This document shows positions 17,237 to 25,937 of a stretch of DNA of 45,817 nucleotides, piece by piece. Both the position numbers and the translations under genes were made by a program. The notes under the pieces were generated by a model that worked only from the letters and a program-made list of their open reading frames with translations, was not told the origin of the DNA and did no database searches. Each line of letters begins with the position of its first letter. Position 1 is the first letter of the stretch. Source of the DNA: Flavobacteriaceae bacterium (GTDB taxonomy: Bacteria > Bacteroidota > Bacteroidia > Flavobacteriales > Flavobacteriaceae); the NCBI GenBank assembly GCA_028284745.1, contig JANQRC010000015.1:40113-85929 (forward strand), written 5' to 3'.

Positions 17237-17260
17237 TTCCTAAAACATACCTAAAACAAA

Positions 17261-17533
17261 TCAGGGATTTTTAACTAATTTTGCAAGGTTCAGATATGCC
17301 ATTTTTAATTGTAAAGTCTGAAACTCAGTATGATTTTCTAAGATTTCTCTGAAGATAGTGCATCTATTGCGCGTATGTGGACGTGCTTTTTGAATATAGT
17401 CCAAAGCTTCATAGACCGATGACCGCTCTGCGACATTAAACATTTCAGAATCCAGCACGGCCGCTTCAAGCTCACTTAAATGTGATTTTAAAATGCTTTC
17501 AGATGGTATCGGTTTGTTTGGGCTGCTCCACAT
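17261..17533 (-). CDS. Small hypothetical helical protein
   Basis: A 90-residue, mostly helical soluble protein opening MWSSPNKPIPSESILKSHLS and ending 'YLNLAKLVKNP'. No signal peptide, membrane segment, or recognisable motif. It lies directly after the tRNA terminator and is divergent from the XRE-mod-res operon, with 142 AT-rich bases between the starts. No Shine-Dalgarno is seen. It could be an R-M-associated accessory protein or a remnant of the previous integration; no function is assigned. Confidence 0.5.
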   Translation of the reverse strand: MWSSPNKPIPSESILKSHLSELEAAVLDSEMFNVAERSSVYEALDYIQKARPHTRNRCTIFREILENHTEFQTLQLKMAYLNLAKLVKNP

Positions 17534-17675
17534 AATTCTGATTCATACACCCAGAAAAAGAACAAATCAAGAACATATTTCTAATTTATTACCACTCTAT
17601 TTTTATTTTAATACTCATTATGTGAGATATTGATTGAACTTTTATATCTTAGACAGCTTAATAGGGAATGCAAAA

Positions 17676-17873
17676 ATGAACCGAATTAAAGAGGTTTTAG
17701 AAGAAAAAGGCATTAAACAAAAATGGTTGGCTGAAAAATTAGGTAAGAGTTACAACATGGTGAATTCTTACGCGCAAAACAGGCGACAACCGAGCCTTGA
17801 GGATTTATACAAAATTGCAGAAATATTAAATGTAGAAGCACAAGAATTATTGATTAAAAGAGAAGATGGTTAA
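17676..17873 (+). CDS. XRE/Cro-family HTH regulator, putative controller of the type III R-M operon
   Basis: A 65-residue single-domain HTH_3 protein when started at the ATG at 17676. The frame is open upstream to 17634, but MNRIKEVLEEKGIKQKWLAE is the natural start. The HTH is 'GIKQKWLAEKLGKSYNMVNSYAQNRRQPSLEDLYKIA' (given in parts: IKQKWLAEKLGKSYNMVNSY and QNRRQPSLEDLYKIA). The size is that of restriction controller (C) proteins and phage Cro-type repressors. Its last codons overlap the mod start by 8 bases, so the two are co-expressed. A role in controlling mod/res dosage on entry to a new host is inferred. No operator could be fixed in the AT-rich upstream region. Confidence 0.85.
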   Translation: MNRIKEVLEEKGIKQKWLAEKLGKSYNMVNSYAQNRRQPSLEDLYKIAEILNVEAQELLIKREDG

Positions 17874-19704
17874 AAATATGGACGGAAATAGCCTGACCCC
17901 ACAACAAGAAAAACTTAATGCTATACGTGAAGTGTTTCCTGAAGTTTTTGCTGAAGGCAAAGTTGATTGGGAAAAACTGAAAGCCGCACTGGGCGAGGAT
18001 ATAAACTTTTCTAATGAGCGCTATGTATTAAATTGGGCTGGTAAGAGTGATGCTTTTAAAGTTTTGCAATCACCAACATCAAACACTTTGGTTCCTTTAA
18101 AAGAGGAATCTATAAATTTTGAGGAAACGAATAACATTTTTATTGAGGGAGAAAATCTTGAAGTACTCAAAGTGCTTCAAAAAAGTTACTTCGGTAAGGT
18201 AAAAATGATTTATATCGACCCACCCTACAACACGGGAAACGACTCGTTTATTTATCCCGATAAGTTTTCAGAGACGAAGGAAGAATATGAAAAGCGTGTG
18301 GGGGATAAGGATGAAGACGGATACATGACAAAAGACGGTATGTTCCGCAAGAATAGCAAAGAAAACGGGCAGCATCATAGTAATTGGTTAAATATGATGT
18401 ATCCGCGCCTTTTTTTGGCAAAAAACCTTCTAAAGCAAGATGGGGTTATTTTTATTTCCATAGATGATCACGAAGTTCATAATCTTAAACTCATGCTCAA
18501 CGAGATATTTGGGGAAGAAAATTTTGAAGGACATATTCACTGGAGAAGAAGACATAATCAACCAAATGATAAGACTAAAATGATTGGTTTAGTCGCGGAG
18601 CATATTCTTTGCTATGCCAAAAACTCTGCGCAGTTAAAATTATCCGGTGTGGGTAAATTACCTGTAACCGGTAAGTTCTCCAATCCTGATAATGATCCAA
18701 AAGGAGAATGGGCATCCAAACCTTGGAAGGTTGGATCAGACCAAAGTGGCAGCCGATATACAATCATTAGCCCAACAGGTATTTCTTTTACAGAAGATTG
18801 GATGGGTGAGGAATCTACTTTCAATAAATTACTAGCTGATAATCGTATAATTTTTACAAAATCGGGAAATGGACTGCCTCGTAAAAAATACTACAAGCAT
18901 GAACGAGAGGAAGAAGGCCAAAGTGCTAATAATTGGTGGTCGCATGAATTGTTTGGTCACAATCAAGAGGGTAATGATGAGTTGACAAGTCTTTTTGATG
19001 GCGAGAAAAACATTTTTTCTAATCCTAAACCGACCAAATTGATTAAGGCTTTGTGCCAAATTTCAAATTTAGATGAAGACGATTATGTTTTAGATTTCTT
19101 CGCAGGTTCAGGTTCAACTGCTGATGCACTTTTTAAATATGCTGACGAAGGTGTGAAAGCGAATTTCATCATTGTTCAATTACCCGAAAAAATTGATGAA
19201 GCAAGTAAACAAAATATAGATTCAGTGAATTTTCTAAAAAAACTCGATAGACCTTTGAATATTGCTGAACTCTCTAAAGAAAGGGTTAAAAGGTCTTTAG
19301 AATTAAATGGCGGTTCTGGTGTGAAATTTTTCAAGCTTCAAGAGAGCAATTTTAAAGAATGGAAACAAATATCCGACCGAGAAACTTTGGAAGAGCAAAT
19401 CAAGTTGTTTGTTGATCCGGTTTCACCTTCCGCCACAAGAGAAAATATATTGTATGAGCTTTTGCTGAAGAGTGGCAAAGACTTGAACAGCGAAATAGAA
19501 GATATGGGAGAGTATTATTCCGTTAATCAAGGTGAGATAGTGTTTATGTTAAAGAGCGCAAGTCAGGAAATTATAAATGAAATTTTAGACATTAAACCTG
19601 AAAAGGTGATTGCCTTGGATAAGTTGTTTGCAGGAAATGATCAACTTAAAACCAATACCGTATTACAGATGAAAGATGCTTTAGTAGAGTTGAAAACTAT
19701 TTAA
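17866..19704 (+). CDS. mod: Type III restriction-modification system, Mod subunit (site-specific DNA adenine-N6 methyltransferase)
   Basis: A 612-residue beta-class N6-adenine methyltransferase. Catalytic motif IV 'DPPYNTG' is at 118-124 and precedes SAM-binding motif I 'FFAGSGST' at 411-418, the order expected for Mod. The variable target-recognition domain lies between (about 200-390). In type III systems Mod both methylates one strand of an asymmetric site and supplies specificity for Res cleavage. The start at 17866 overlaps the XRE gene; a second ATG at 17878 is an alternative. Two bases separate its stop from the next gene. Recognition sequence cannot be read from the protein alone. Confidence 0.95.
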   Translation: MVKNMDGNSLTPQQEKLNAIREVFPEVFAEGKVDWEKLKAALGEDINFSNERYVLNWAGKSDAFKVLQSPTSNTLVPLKEESINFEETNNIFIEGENLEVLKVLQKSYFGKVKMIYIDPPYNTGNDSFIYPDKFSETKEEYEKRVGDKDEDGYMTKDGMFRKNSKENGQHHSNWLNMMYPRLFLAKNLLKQDGVIFISIDDHEVHNLKLMLNEIFGEENFEGHIHWRRRHNQPNDKTKMIGLVAEHILCYAKNSAQLKLSGVGKLPVTGKFSNPDNDPKGEWASKPWKVGSDQSGSRYTIISPTGISFTEDWMGEESTFNKLLADNRIIFTKSGNGLPRKKYYKHEREEEGQSANNWWSHELFGHNQEGNDELTSLFDGEKNIFSNPKPTKLIKALCQISNLDEDDYVLDFFAGSGSTADALFKYADEGVKANFIIVQLPEKIDEASKQNIDSVNFLKKLDRPLNIAELSKERVKRSLELNGGSGVKFFKLQESNFKEWKQISDRETLEEQIKLFVDPVSPSATRENILYELLLKSGKDLNSEIEDMGEYYSVNQGEIVFMLKSASQEIINEILDIKPEKVIALDKLFAGNDQLKTNTVLQMKDALVELKTI

Positions 19705-19706
19705 TC

Positions 19707-20603
19707 ATGATTGTTTTTAAACCAACCAGAAGAGTGTGTGAGGGACAATCTGTTAAATACCCTATCACCGAACTTGATCCATTTGATTGGCTGAAAGTCG
19801 AAAATAAGGCCTATATCAGTTTTTGTATTGATGGTTTTATCATTACAAGCGCGAAGAAAATAAACGGGGTGTTTAATAAATATGAATTTAAACCGAGTGA
19901 AACAACGCGAAATATCATAGAGGAATTGAAGGAAAACTATGCTGATGAAATCTATGCGAGCACATCATTTTCCCAACTATTGAATACTGAGTATAGAATC
20001 TTTTTATGGCCTGAAAATTATCCTATAGATAATGATTTGTCAGAGAAATTAATCATTGCAATCAATCCATCTATAAAAGACGATGAGATTGATTTATCTC
20101 AACATCGTATGATTGATATCTCGGATTTAGAGACGGGAATAAGGATATTGAGAGGGTATAGTTTCTCAAATGTAAAGCCACTATTGTCTGCCAATTCAAA
20201 TGTAGAGTGCTATTTAGCCAATAAAACTAATAATCCGTGGCCGGGTGATTTAGATGCCTTACTCTATTTATGTAAGGATAATAAGATAGTTGCCTTAATT
20301 GAGTTCAAAACACACAATAAAAATACACCGATCAAAGATGAATATATTGGAAAGTACAGTACTCAAGATTGGCGTCGTTTTGAAGTTCTTTATAACATTC
20401 AAAGTGAGCTTGAGGAGAAACAAAACTTTAAACCGAAATTGTTCTTTGTTGTTTGGGGAACACGTGATTTTGAAAACCATAAAGATTTGAAAATCGACAT
20501 AATCGAAAGTAATAAAGTTTTGAAGACTTCTTTCATAAAACGACCGGCATTCGGGAAACCATCGGAAGAACTCTTTAACTACATAATTGAAAGTAGCCAA
20601 TGA
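19707..20603 (+). CDS. Putative PD-(D/E)XK nuclease embedded between mod and res
   Basis: A 298-residue soluble protein, not a standard part of two-gene type III systems. The C-terminal half has a PD-(D/E)XK-like pattern: 'WPGDLDALLYL' with D181/D183, then 'KIVALIEFKTHN' with E199 and K201. Alpha/beta alternation and a helix with 'YSTQDWRRFEVLYNI' follow. The first 150 residues have no motif I recognise. The start is 2 bases after the mod stop and the end overlaps res by 4 bases (ATGA), so it is translated with both. It may cut DNA, repair or regulate the complex, or be a separate defence effector. The nuclease call rests on motif spacing only. Confidence 0.6.
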   Translation: MIVFKPTRRVCEGQSVKYPITELDPFDWLKVENKAYISFCIDGFIITSAKKINGVFNKYEFKPSETTRNIIEELKENYADEIYASTSFSQLLNTEYRIFLWPENYPIDNDLSEKLIIAINPSIKDDEIDLSQHRMIDISDLETGIRILRGYSFSNVKPLLSANSNVECYLANKTNNPWPGDLDALLYLCKDNKIVALIEFKTHNKNTPIKDEYIGKYSTQDWRRFEVLYNIQSELEEKQNFKPKLFFVVWGTRDFENHKDLKIDIIESNKVLKTSFIKRPAFGKPSEELFNYIIESSQ

Positions 20604-23257
20604 GATTAACATTCGAGCCAAATCTAGAATTTCAACAGAATGCCATAAAATCTATTACAGGTTTATTTGACGGTCAGCCTTCAGATGCTTCTTTACTGGA
20701 ATATAATTTTAACATAGAAGATGAATTACTTTCTATTGTAGGAGTAGGTAATAAATTGATGCTTTCCGAAGATCAAATTTTAACCAACCTTCAAACTATT
20801 CAAGAAAGAAACGAGCTTGAGCAGTCGTCTGAATTAGACGGCATGAATTTTTCTGTGGAAATGGAGACAGGAACGGGCAAAACTTATGTTTATCTACGTA
20901 CCATTTATGAACTCAATAAAATATACGGTTTTAAAAAATTTGTAATTGTCGTTCCTTCGATTGCTATTCGCGAAGGTGTTCTAAAAAACTTAGAGATAAC
21001 CCATGATCATTTTCAAAATCTATATGACAATGTACCTATAAATTTTCAAGTCTATGATAGTGCCAAACCTTCGACATTGAGAGGGTTTGCTACCACCAAT
21101 ACTATAGAGATTTTGGTTATCAATATAGACTCATTTGCTAAGGATGAAAATATCATCAATAGACCAAATGATAAATTGAACGGACGCAAACCTGTCCAAT
21201 TTATTCAAGCTGTTAATCCGTTCGTAATTGTAGATGAACCCCAGAACATGGAAACAGAAAAAAGAACCGCAGCTATTGAAAATTTACAAGGGCTTTGCAC
21301 TCTTCGCTACTCCGCTACCCATAAAAACCAGTATAATTTAACGTATAGCTTGAACCCCGTAAAAGCCTATGACTTGGGTTTGGTCAAACAAATTGAGGTA
21401 GATTCCATAGTTGAGGAAAATGCCTTTAATGATGCCTTTGTTGCCGTTGACTCCATTAGAGCTACAAAAACCAAGGTAACCGCCAAACTCGTTATTAATG
21501 TGAACGACAAAGGGGGGGTAAAAAAGAAGAAAGTTTCCGTAGAGGTTGGTAAAGATTTATATGCTCTTTCTAATGAACGAGAGATTTATGCAGATGGTTA
21601 TATCGTTGAAGAAATTGACGCTTCAAACGAATGCATCTCTCTTTCTAATGGCACTGTATTGTATCAAGGTGATAGCCAAGGCGGGTTATCCGATGAAATC
21701 ATGAAATTTCAAATACGAAAAACCGTTGAGGAACATCTAAAAAAAGAAAAAAGACTTTTGAAGAAGGGTATTAAGGTACTTTCACTCTTTTTCATTGATA
21801 GGGTTGCTAATTATAGGGAATACGATAGTAACGGTAACCCTTTGAGTGGAAAATATGCCCAATGGTTTGAAGAAATCTATAAAGAATTTATCAATCAAAA
21901 TGCCTTTAAAGAACTGGATAGATTCCCTATCAACAAAATTCATAACGGATATTTCTCACAGGATAAAAAGGGGAAAATAAAAGATACGAGTGGTGTTACC
22001 AAAGCAGATGACGACACCTACAGTCTTATTATGAAGGATAAGGAAAAGTTGTTGAGCTTGGAAAACCCTTTGCGTTTTGTTTTTTCGCATTCTGCACTTC
22101 GTGAAGGATGGGACAATCCAAACGTCTTCCAGATATGCACCTTAAATGAAACAAAATCTGAAATAAAAAAACGTCAAGAAATTGGTAGAGGACTTCGCTT
22201 GGCCGTGGATCAAACAGGAAAGCGAACCTATGACCAAAATATTAATCGCTTAACGGTGATTGCTAATGAATCTTACGATGATTTTGCTAAAACCTTGCAA
22301 AAGGAAATCGAAGATGATTGTGGTGTTTCGTTCGAAGGACGCATCAAAAACAAAAGAGAGCGCACTCCAATTCAATACCGTAAAGGATTTGAAGCTGATC
22401 CTAAATTTTTAGAAATATGGGAGAAGTTAAAACAAAAAACAACTTATCGAGTAGATTATGACACGAGCGATTTAATTTCCGCAGCAGCTAAGGTCATAAG
22501 TGAATTACCCAAAATTAATGCACCTGCTCTTCGGTCTATAAAAACAGCGGTAACGATGGACGAAGCAGATGGGATTGGCGGCCAATATAAAGGTGAAAGG
22601 CTAGAAACCTATGAGGGGCATATATGGCAGATTCCTGATGTTCTGGGATATATCCAAAGCAAAACAGAATTAACGCGATCTACTATTCAAGAGATTTTGA
22701 GTAAGTCAGGGCGTATTGGTGATATATTGATAAATCCTCAGTTGTTTTTAGATCTTGCTGCACAGGCCATAAAAAGAGCGTTATACACTATTATGATAGA
22801 TGGTATAAAATATGAGCGTATTGGCAGTTCGGAATATGAAATGGCATTGTTTGAAGCTCAGGAACTGGAAGTATATCTAAATGACTTTACGTTCAATGTT
22901 TCAGATACAACTAAAACAATTTATGAAGACTTCATCCCATTGGATTCAGGCGTTGAAAGCAGATTCGCGGCAGATTGTGAAACAAGCGATCAAATAAGAT
23001 TTTATTTTAAACTACCAAATTGGTTTAAGATTTCTACACCTATCGGAAACTATAACCCTGATTGGGCTTTAGTATTCGAGGACGATAACAAGATTTATTT
23101 TGTAGCTGAAACAAAGGACACCGGAACTCCCAAAGTGGACTTGTTAAAACTTAGTAGTGATGAACAGTTGAAGATTAAATGCGGTCATGCCCATTTTAAG
23201 GAGTTTGAAGAGTTAGAATATAAAGTTGTAAATAAAGTTGGGCAGTTGAATGAATAA
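20600..23257 (+). CDS. res: Type III restriction-modification system, Res subunit (ATP-dependent endonuclease)
   Basis: An 885-residue SF2 helicase-like translocase/switch with a C-terminal nuclease. Walker A 'METGTGKT' is at 88-95; the DEAD-box position reads 'VDEPQ' (211-215), as in other type III Res proteins. 'LRYSATHK' (motif III) and 'SALREGWDNPNVFQI...RQEIGRGLRL' (motifs V and VI) follow. The C-terminal PD-(D/E)XK nuclease is 'NPDWALV' (D821) with 'VAETK' (E837, K839). All key residues are intact. It works in complex with Mod and cuts about 25 bases from sites in head-to-head orientation in characterised systems. It is translationally coupled to the embedded nuclease gene. Confidence 0.95.
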   Translation: MRLTFEPNLEFQQNAIKSITGLFDGQPSDASLLEYNFNIEDELLSIVGVGNKLMLSEDQILTNLQTIQERNELEQSSELDGMNFSVEMETGTGKTYVYLRTIYELNKIYGFKKFVIVVPSIAIREGVLKNLEITHDHFQNLYDNVPINFQVYDSAKPSTLRGFATTNTIEILVINIDSFAKDENIINRPNDKLNGRKPVQFIQAVNPFVIVDEPQNMETEKRTAAIENLQGLCTLRYSATHKNQYNLTYSLNPVKAYDLGLVKQIEVDSIVEENAFNDAFVAVDSIRATKTKVTAKLVINVNDKGGVKKKKVSVEVGKDLYALSNEREIYADGYIVEEIDASNECISLSNGTVLYQGDSQGGLSDEIMKFQIRKTVEEHLKKEKRLLKKGIKVLSLFFIDRVANYREYDSNGNPLSGKYAQWFEEIYKEFINQNAFKELDRFPINKIHNGYFSQDKKGKIKDTSGVTKADDDTYSLIMKDKEKLLSLENPLRFVFSHSALREGWDNPNVFQICTLNETKSEIKKRQEIGRGLRLAVDQTGKRTYDQNINRLTVIANESYDDFAKTLQKEIEDDCGVSFEGRIKNKRERTPIQYRKGFEADPKFLEIWEKLKQKTTYRVDYDTSDLISAAAKVISELPKINAPALRSIKTAVTMDEADGIGGQYKGERLETYEGHIWQIPDVLGYIQSKTELTRSTIQEILSKSGRIGDILINPQLFLDLAAQAIKRALYTIMIDGIKYERIGSSEYEMALFEAQELEVYLNDFTFNVSDTTKTIYEDFIPLDSGVESRFAADCETSDQIRFYFKLPNWFKISTPIGNYNPDWALVFEDDNKIYFVAETKDTGTPKVDLLKLSSDEQLKIKCGHAHFKEFEELEYKVVNKVGQLNE

Positions 23258-23277
23258 TAGAGGTGCTTCAAACCTTG

Positions 23278-23592
23278 CTATAACTCATTGTCCGCATACT
23301 CACCGGAATCCGTCATCCAATCCTCAATATCCTTGGCTATCATAGTCCTTGCCGGCTCTAGTAGAGGCTCTTGCTGCACATCGACATTTGGGCCGGGTGT
23401 CTTCCAATAGTCCAAAAGCGTAAATTCAGGATGGCCTTCATTTTTAAGGACTTCTATATCTTTTTCCGCACTGACATATTCATCGACATACATATCATCA
23501 TCTAAATCAACGTCACCAACCTTGATAATAATCTCTATTGGCTCGTCTGGCTTGTCATGGTACGCAACTTTGGCATTGAAGTAATTCCTCAC
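23278..23592 (-). CDS. Hypothetical acidic protein
   Basis: A 104-residue acidic soluble protein starting at a GTG (complement of 23590-23592). An AAAGGAG Shine-Dalgarno sits 7 bases upstream, unlike the flavobacterial genes to the left. The first half has strand-like segments ('FNAKVAYHDKPDEPIEIIIK', 'DVDLDDDMYVDE'); the second has 'HPEFTLLDYWKTPGP' and a helix 'ARTMIAKDIEDWM'. No family recognised. It is convergent with res, 20 bases away, and marks the change from the R-M operon to the mobile-element genes. Confidence 0.55.
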   Translation of the reverse strand: MRNYFNAKVAYHDKPDEPIEIIIKVGDVDLDDDMYVDEYVSAEKDIEVLKNEGHPEFTLLDYWKTPGPNVDVQQEPLLEPARTMIAKDIEDWMTDSGEYADNEL

Positions 23593-23969
23593 TTGATGCT
23601 CCTTTCTTTAACCTTGAAAGGGAAGGGTACAACCATCAGTGCTCATAGCAAAGCGGTTTGAATTTTTCATACCTATGTCTGCACTATCACCTTATATGTT
23701 CATTCTCCGTTTTTCTGAATAGCTTGGTTTTTACCATGATTTCGCATTCCCCGATTTCTTTTTTAAATGAGGTGAAGACATATAATTACACACTAAGATA
23801 GGGCTGGGATAAAACCTTTCCGGCACGTCTTTTTAAAAAGTAGGGTTTACCTAAAGACAGCCTTCCCAACTTTTGAAAAATGATGCGCATATGCGCACCG
23901 TCTTTGTTTTTCCACTTCTCGCCCCAATTTCTCGCATGTAATTAATATTCACTTTAAAAATTAGAAATC
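23593..23969. other. Intergenic region with a 14-base palindrome, no gene seen
   Basis: About 380 bases between divergent genes. The one clear element is the perfect palindrome TGCGCATATGCGCA at 23884-23897, 73 bases before the next gene, which looks like a regulator binding site. Neither strand has a credible open frame. Confidence 0.5.
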
Positions 23970-24224
23970 ATGGAAAATGCAAAAAAAATCATCTTAGGAA
24001 AAAACCTTAAAGCTTCAGAAAAATTCGGAAACTCTCTTGTAGAAGGTGCAATCTGCCTAGACATCTTAAATGATAAAAATCTTCAAAAATTCGTTTACGA
24101 GTATGAAGGTAAAAAGTACCTCAACATCAAAGTTGTAGAAAGAAAAGAGCCTAGCAAGTATGGCAAAACACACTACATCGAAGTTGACCAATTTGTACCA
24201 CAATCCAAAGACAGCAAGTCATAA
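23970..24224 (+). CDS. Small hypothetical protein of mobile-element type
   Basis: An 84-residue soluble, lysine-rich protein with a compact strand pattern: 'KKIILGKNLKASEKFGNSLV', 'GAICLDILND', 'FVYEYEGKKYLNIKVVERK', 'KTHYIEVDQFVPQ'. Similar short proteins occur in bacteroidete plasmids and conjugative elements, with no known role. The start context (A-rich leader ending 'AGAAATC' then ATG, no SD) is bacteroidete-like. It is followed at 19 bases by a strong terminator, so it is a single-gene transcript. Function unknown. Confidence 0.65.
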   Translation: MENAKKIILGKNLKASEKFGNSLVEGAICLDILNDKNLQKFVYEYEGKKYLNIKVVERKEPSKYGKTHYIEVDQFVPQSKDSKS

Positions 24225-24243
24225 ACTCCAAAACAGGTTTAAG

Positions 24244-24274
24244 CCTCTCAGCTTCATAGTTGAGAGGTTTTTTT
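24244..24274 (+). terminator. Rho-independent terminator after the 84-residue protein gene
   Basis: Perfect arms CCTCTCA (24244-24250) and TGAGAGG (24261-24267) with a 10-base loop, followed by seven T. Confidence 0.9.
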
Positions 24275-24578
24275 ATGCTCTTTTATTTCTTCTACGCCGC
24301 TATCCATGATGTGAAAATTATGGATTCACATTCCATTCTTAAAGCCATCACAGGGCAGAAGAGTTTACCGCCTCAGATGCAAACCTAGCCACTTGGCAAT
24401 TTGCGCTTTTCAAGATCAAGCCCTTTGGGAACCCGAACATTTTTCTATCAAAAAATAACCGCTGTCATCTTGCCGCGAAATGCTGTCGTGGCATTGAAGG
24501 GCACTGCTTTAGTAATCTCTCACGCAAGTGATTGCCGGAGCATGAAAGAAATGTTCAACCCTTAAAATTTTTCAAATC
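24275..24578. other. Long leader region before the antirestriction gene, no gene seen
   Basis: About 300 bases between a terminator and the ArdB/KlcA gene. No clear hairpin with T-run and no convincing open frame. The last 15 bases, ending 'TTTTTCAAATC' before ATG, resemble the starts at 23970 and 34459. Confidence 0.4.
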
Positions 24579-25010
24579 ATGGCAGCATTATTCACATTAA
24601 ACGGCAAAAGAAATCGTATCATCAGACACAAATGCCCCGACAAAAAACGCGCTATGTTTCTACCTCGTTTTGTTGGCAACAAGTACCACACCTACGAAAA
24701 CGCGATTTATGATTTTCTTGGTCAAATCTCCCCTGGTTACAATGGTGGATATTGGGAATTCTACTCTTTATCCAATGGTGGCTTTTATATGAGCCTAAGC
24801 AAAAAAGGCTTCCTTGAAATAGAACAGCCTTCAAACAACTATAAGGGTACAATGAGTGCAGATGCCGCCAGTATTGCCGCTAACCTTTATATTCTCGGTC
24901 ACTTTGCTATCACAGTTCATGAAAAATGGTTCAGCAGATCTTTCCACCGCTTACGTGATTATGCCATTCAACATCCCGAAGCTTCTGAAATCTTGAGGCT
25001 TATTGATTGA
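24579..25010 (+). CDS. ArdB/KlcA-family antirestriction protein
   Basis: A 143-residue protein with the ArdB/KlcA signature. 'GGYWEFYSLSNGGFYMSLS' (about 66-84) is followed by 'GTMSADAASIAANLYILGHF' and the closing 'SFHRLRDYAIQHPEASEILRLID' (SFHRLRDYAIQHPEAS...LID). Characterised family members on conjugative plasmids protect incoming DNA from type I restriction, apparently without binding the enzyme's DNA site directly. Start context lacks an SD. A terminator follows at once. Its presence next to a type III R-M operon is discussed as a finding. The family call is firm; the activity on any particular R-M type is not. Confidence 0.88.
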   Translation: MAALFTLNGKRNRIIRHKCPDKKRAMFLPRFVGNKYHTYENAIYDFLGQISPGYNGGYWEFYSLSNGGFYMSLSKKGFLEIEQPSNNYKGTMSADAASIAANLYILGHFAITVHEKWFSRSFHRLRDYAIQHPEASEILRLID

Positions 25011-25014
25011 TAAA

Positions 25015-25046
25015 AAAGCCCCTGCCTTCGATGGAACAGGGGCTTT
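25015..25046 (+). terminator. Terminator after the antirestriction gene
   Basis: Perfect 10-base arms AAAGCCCCTG (25015-25024) and CAGGGGCTTT (25037-25046) with a 12-base loop, 5 bases after the stop. The T-run is short (within the stem), but the stem is strong. Confidence 0.75.
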
Positions 25047-25207
25047 GGCGAATTATCACCGTTCACGCAGGAAGGCATCCCTGCCTATGCGCATTTTTTA
25101 TTTATCTCTTTGAGGTGATTTGTTCAACAAGAGCTTTATCATAAATACGATTGTGTGCTTCTTGACGATACAACCTTCACTTGCGATTATTTCAACATCA
25201 GTTACAT

Positions 25208-25214
25208 AAGGAGG
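25208..25214 (+). promoter_or_regulatory. Strong Shine-Dalgarno AAGGAGG before ssb
   Basis: AAGGAGG lies 7 bases before the ssb ATG at 25222. Such SDs are absent from the flavobacterial genes on the left, so this site is informative about origin. Confidence 0.8.
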
Positions 25215-25221
25215 CAAATCA

Positions 25222-25581
25222 ATGGCACGCAATAATCATGTCGAAATTACAGGTAATATGGGTAGTGAAGCACGCATCACAGAGGCGAATGGCAAGCCTA
25301 TGGCGGCCGTTTCCATTGCAACAATGGACAGCTATAAAGACAAAGAAGATGAATGGAGAACCAAAGAAACTGTATGGCACGTTGTTCTGATTTTTAACCC
25401 TAAAATTATTGAGCAGATTAAAGACTTGGAGTCTGGCACACGGCTAAAAATAACAGGTGAACTTTCTTACCGGCCTTTTAAAACGCTGACCAACCAAGGA
25501 GAAGAGGTTACAAAACAAGAATGTTCAATCATAGCCAAGACACTTGAAGAAGCACCCTTGGTTGCAAAAGACGCAGCTTAA
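25222..25581 (+). CDS. ssb: Single-stranded DNA-binding protein
   Basis: A 119-residue OB-fold SSB. It opens 'MARNNHVEITGNMGSEARI', then 'PMAAVSIATMDSYKDKEDEW', 'WHVVLIFNPKIIEQI' and 'GTRLKITGELSYRPF'. It is shorter than chromosomal SSBs and lacks their acidic C-terminal tip (it ends 'EEAPLVAKDAA'), so it may not recruit the usual SSB-partner proteins. Plasmid-encoded SSBs help coat the strand entering the recipient and curb the SOS response. It is a single-gene unit with its own SD and terminator, in the leading region next to ardB and radC. Confidence 0.88.
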   Translation: MARNNHVEITGNMGSEARITEANGKPMAAVSIATMDSYKDKEDEWRTKETVWHVVLIFNPKIIEQIKDLESGTRLKITGELSYRPFKTLTNQGEEVTKQECSIIAKTLEEAPLVAKDAA

Positions 25582-25687
25582 AAATTGACAGAATAAACGA
25601 AGGTCATTATTGTCATCTCAGCTTGAGAGATTTATACCATTCCCCGCACACGGAAATAAGATCTCTTAAGTCATTTAATATACTGTA

Positions 25688-25721
25688 AGGGTCATTTCAG
25701 GAAACTGGAATGGCTCTTTTT
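25688..25721 (+). terminator. Rho-independent terminator after ssb
   Basis: Arms AGGGTCATT (25688-25696) and AATGGCTCT (25709-25717), nine pairs with two G-U, 12-base loop, then TTTT. It is 106 bases after the ssb stop. Confidence 0.7.
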
Positions 25722-25907
25722 ACATCGCATCCCCGATGCTTATAACTCTCCTTCCAGCTTATATCAAAACCAAAAACGCGCCTGCTGTCAGTCAATAACT
25801 TTCCGCCGCAAGAGTCTGTAAATGCAGCAAAGCTGCAAACAAATTCTAACGGTCTCCCGAAAAAATTATGACTGATTTTTGGATTTTGATCGAACGCCTG
25901 ATTTTGT

Positions 25908-25937
25908 CTCTTAGGCGATTTCATCGCCAAGAGTCTT
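25908..25937 (+). terminator. Terminator or attenuator in the leader of the DUF6876 gene
   Basis: Left arm CTCTT-A-GGCGAT (25908-25919, one bulged A), 3-base loop TTC, right arm ATCGCCAAGAG (25923-25933 region), followed by TCTTTTT. It has full intrinsic-terminator geometry but lies about 95 bases upstream of the next start rather than after a gene, so attenuation is possible. Confidence 0.6.
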
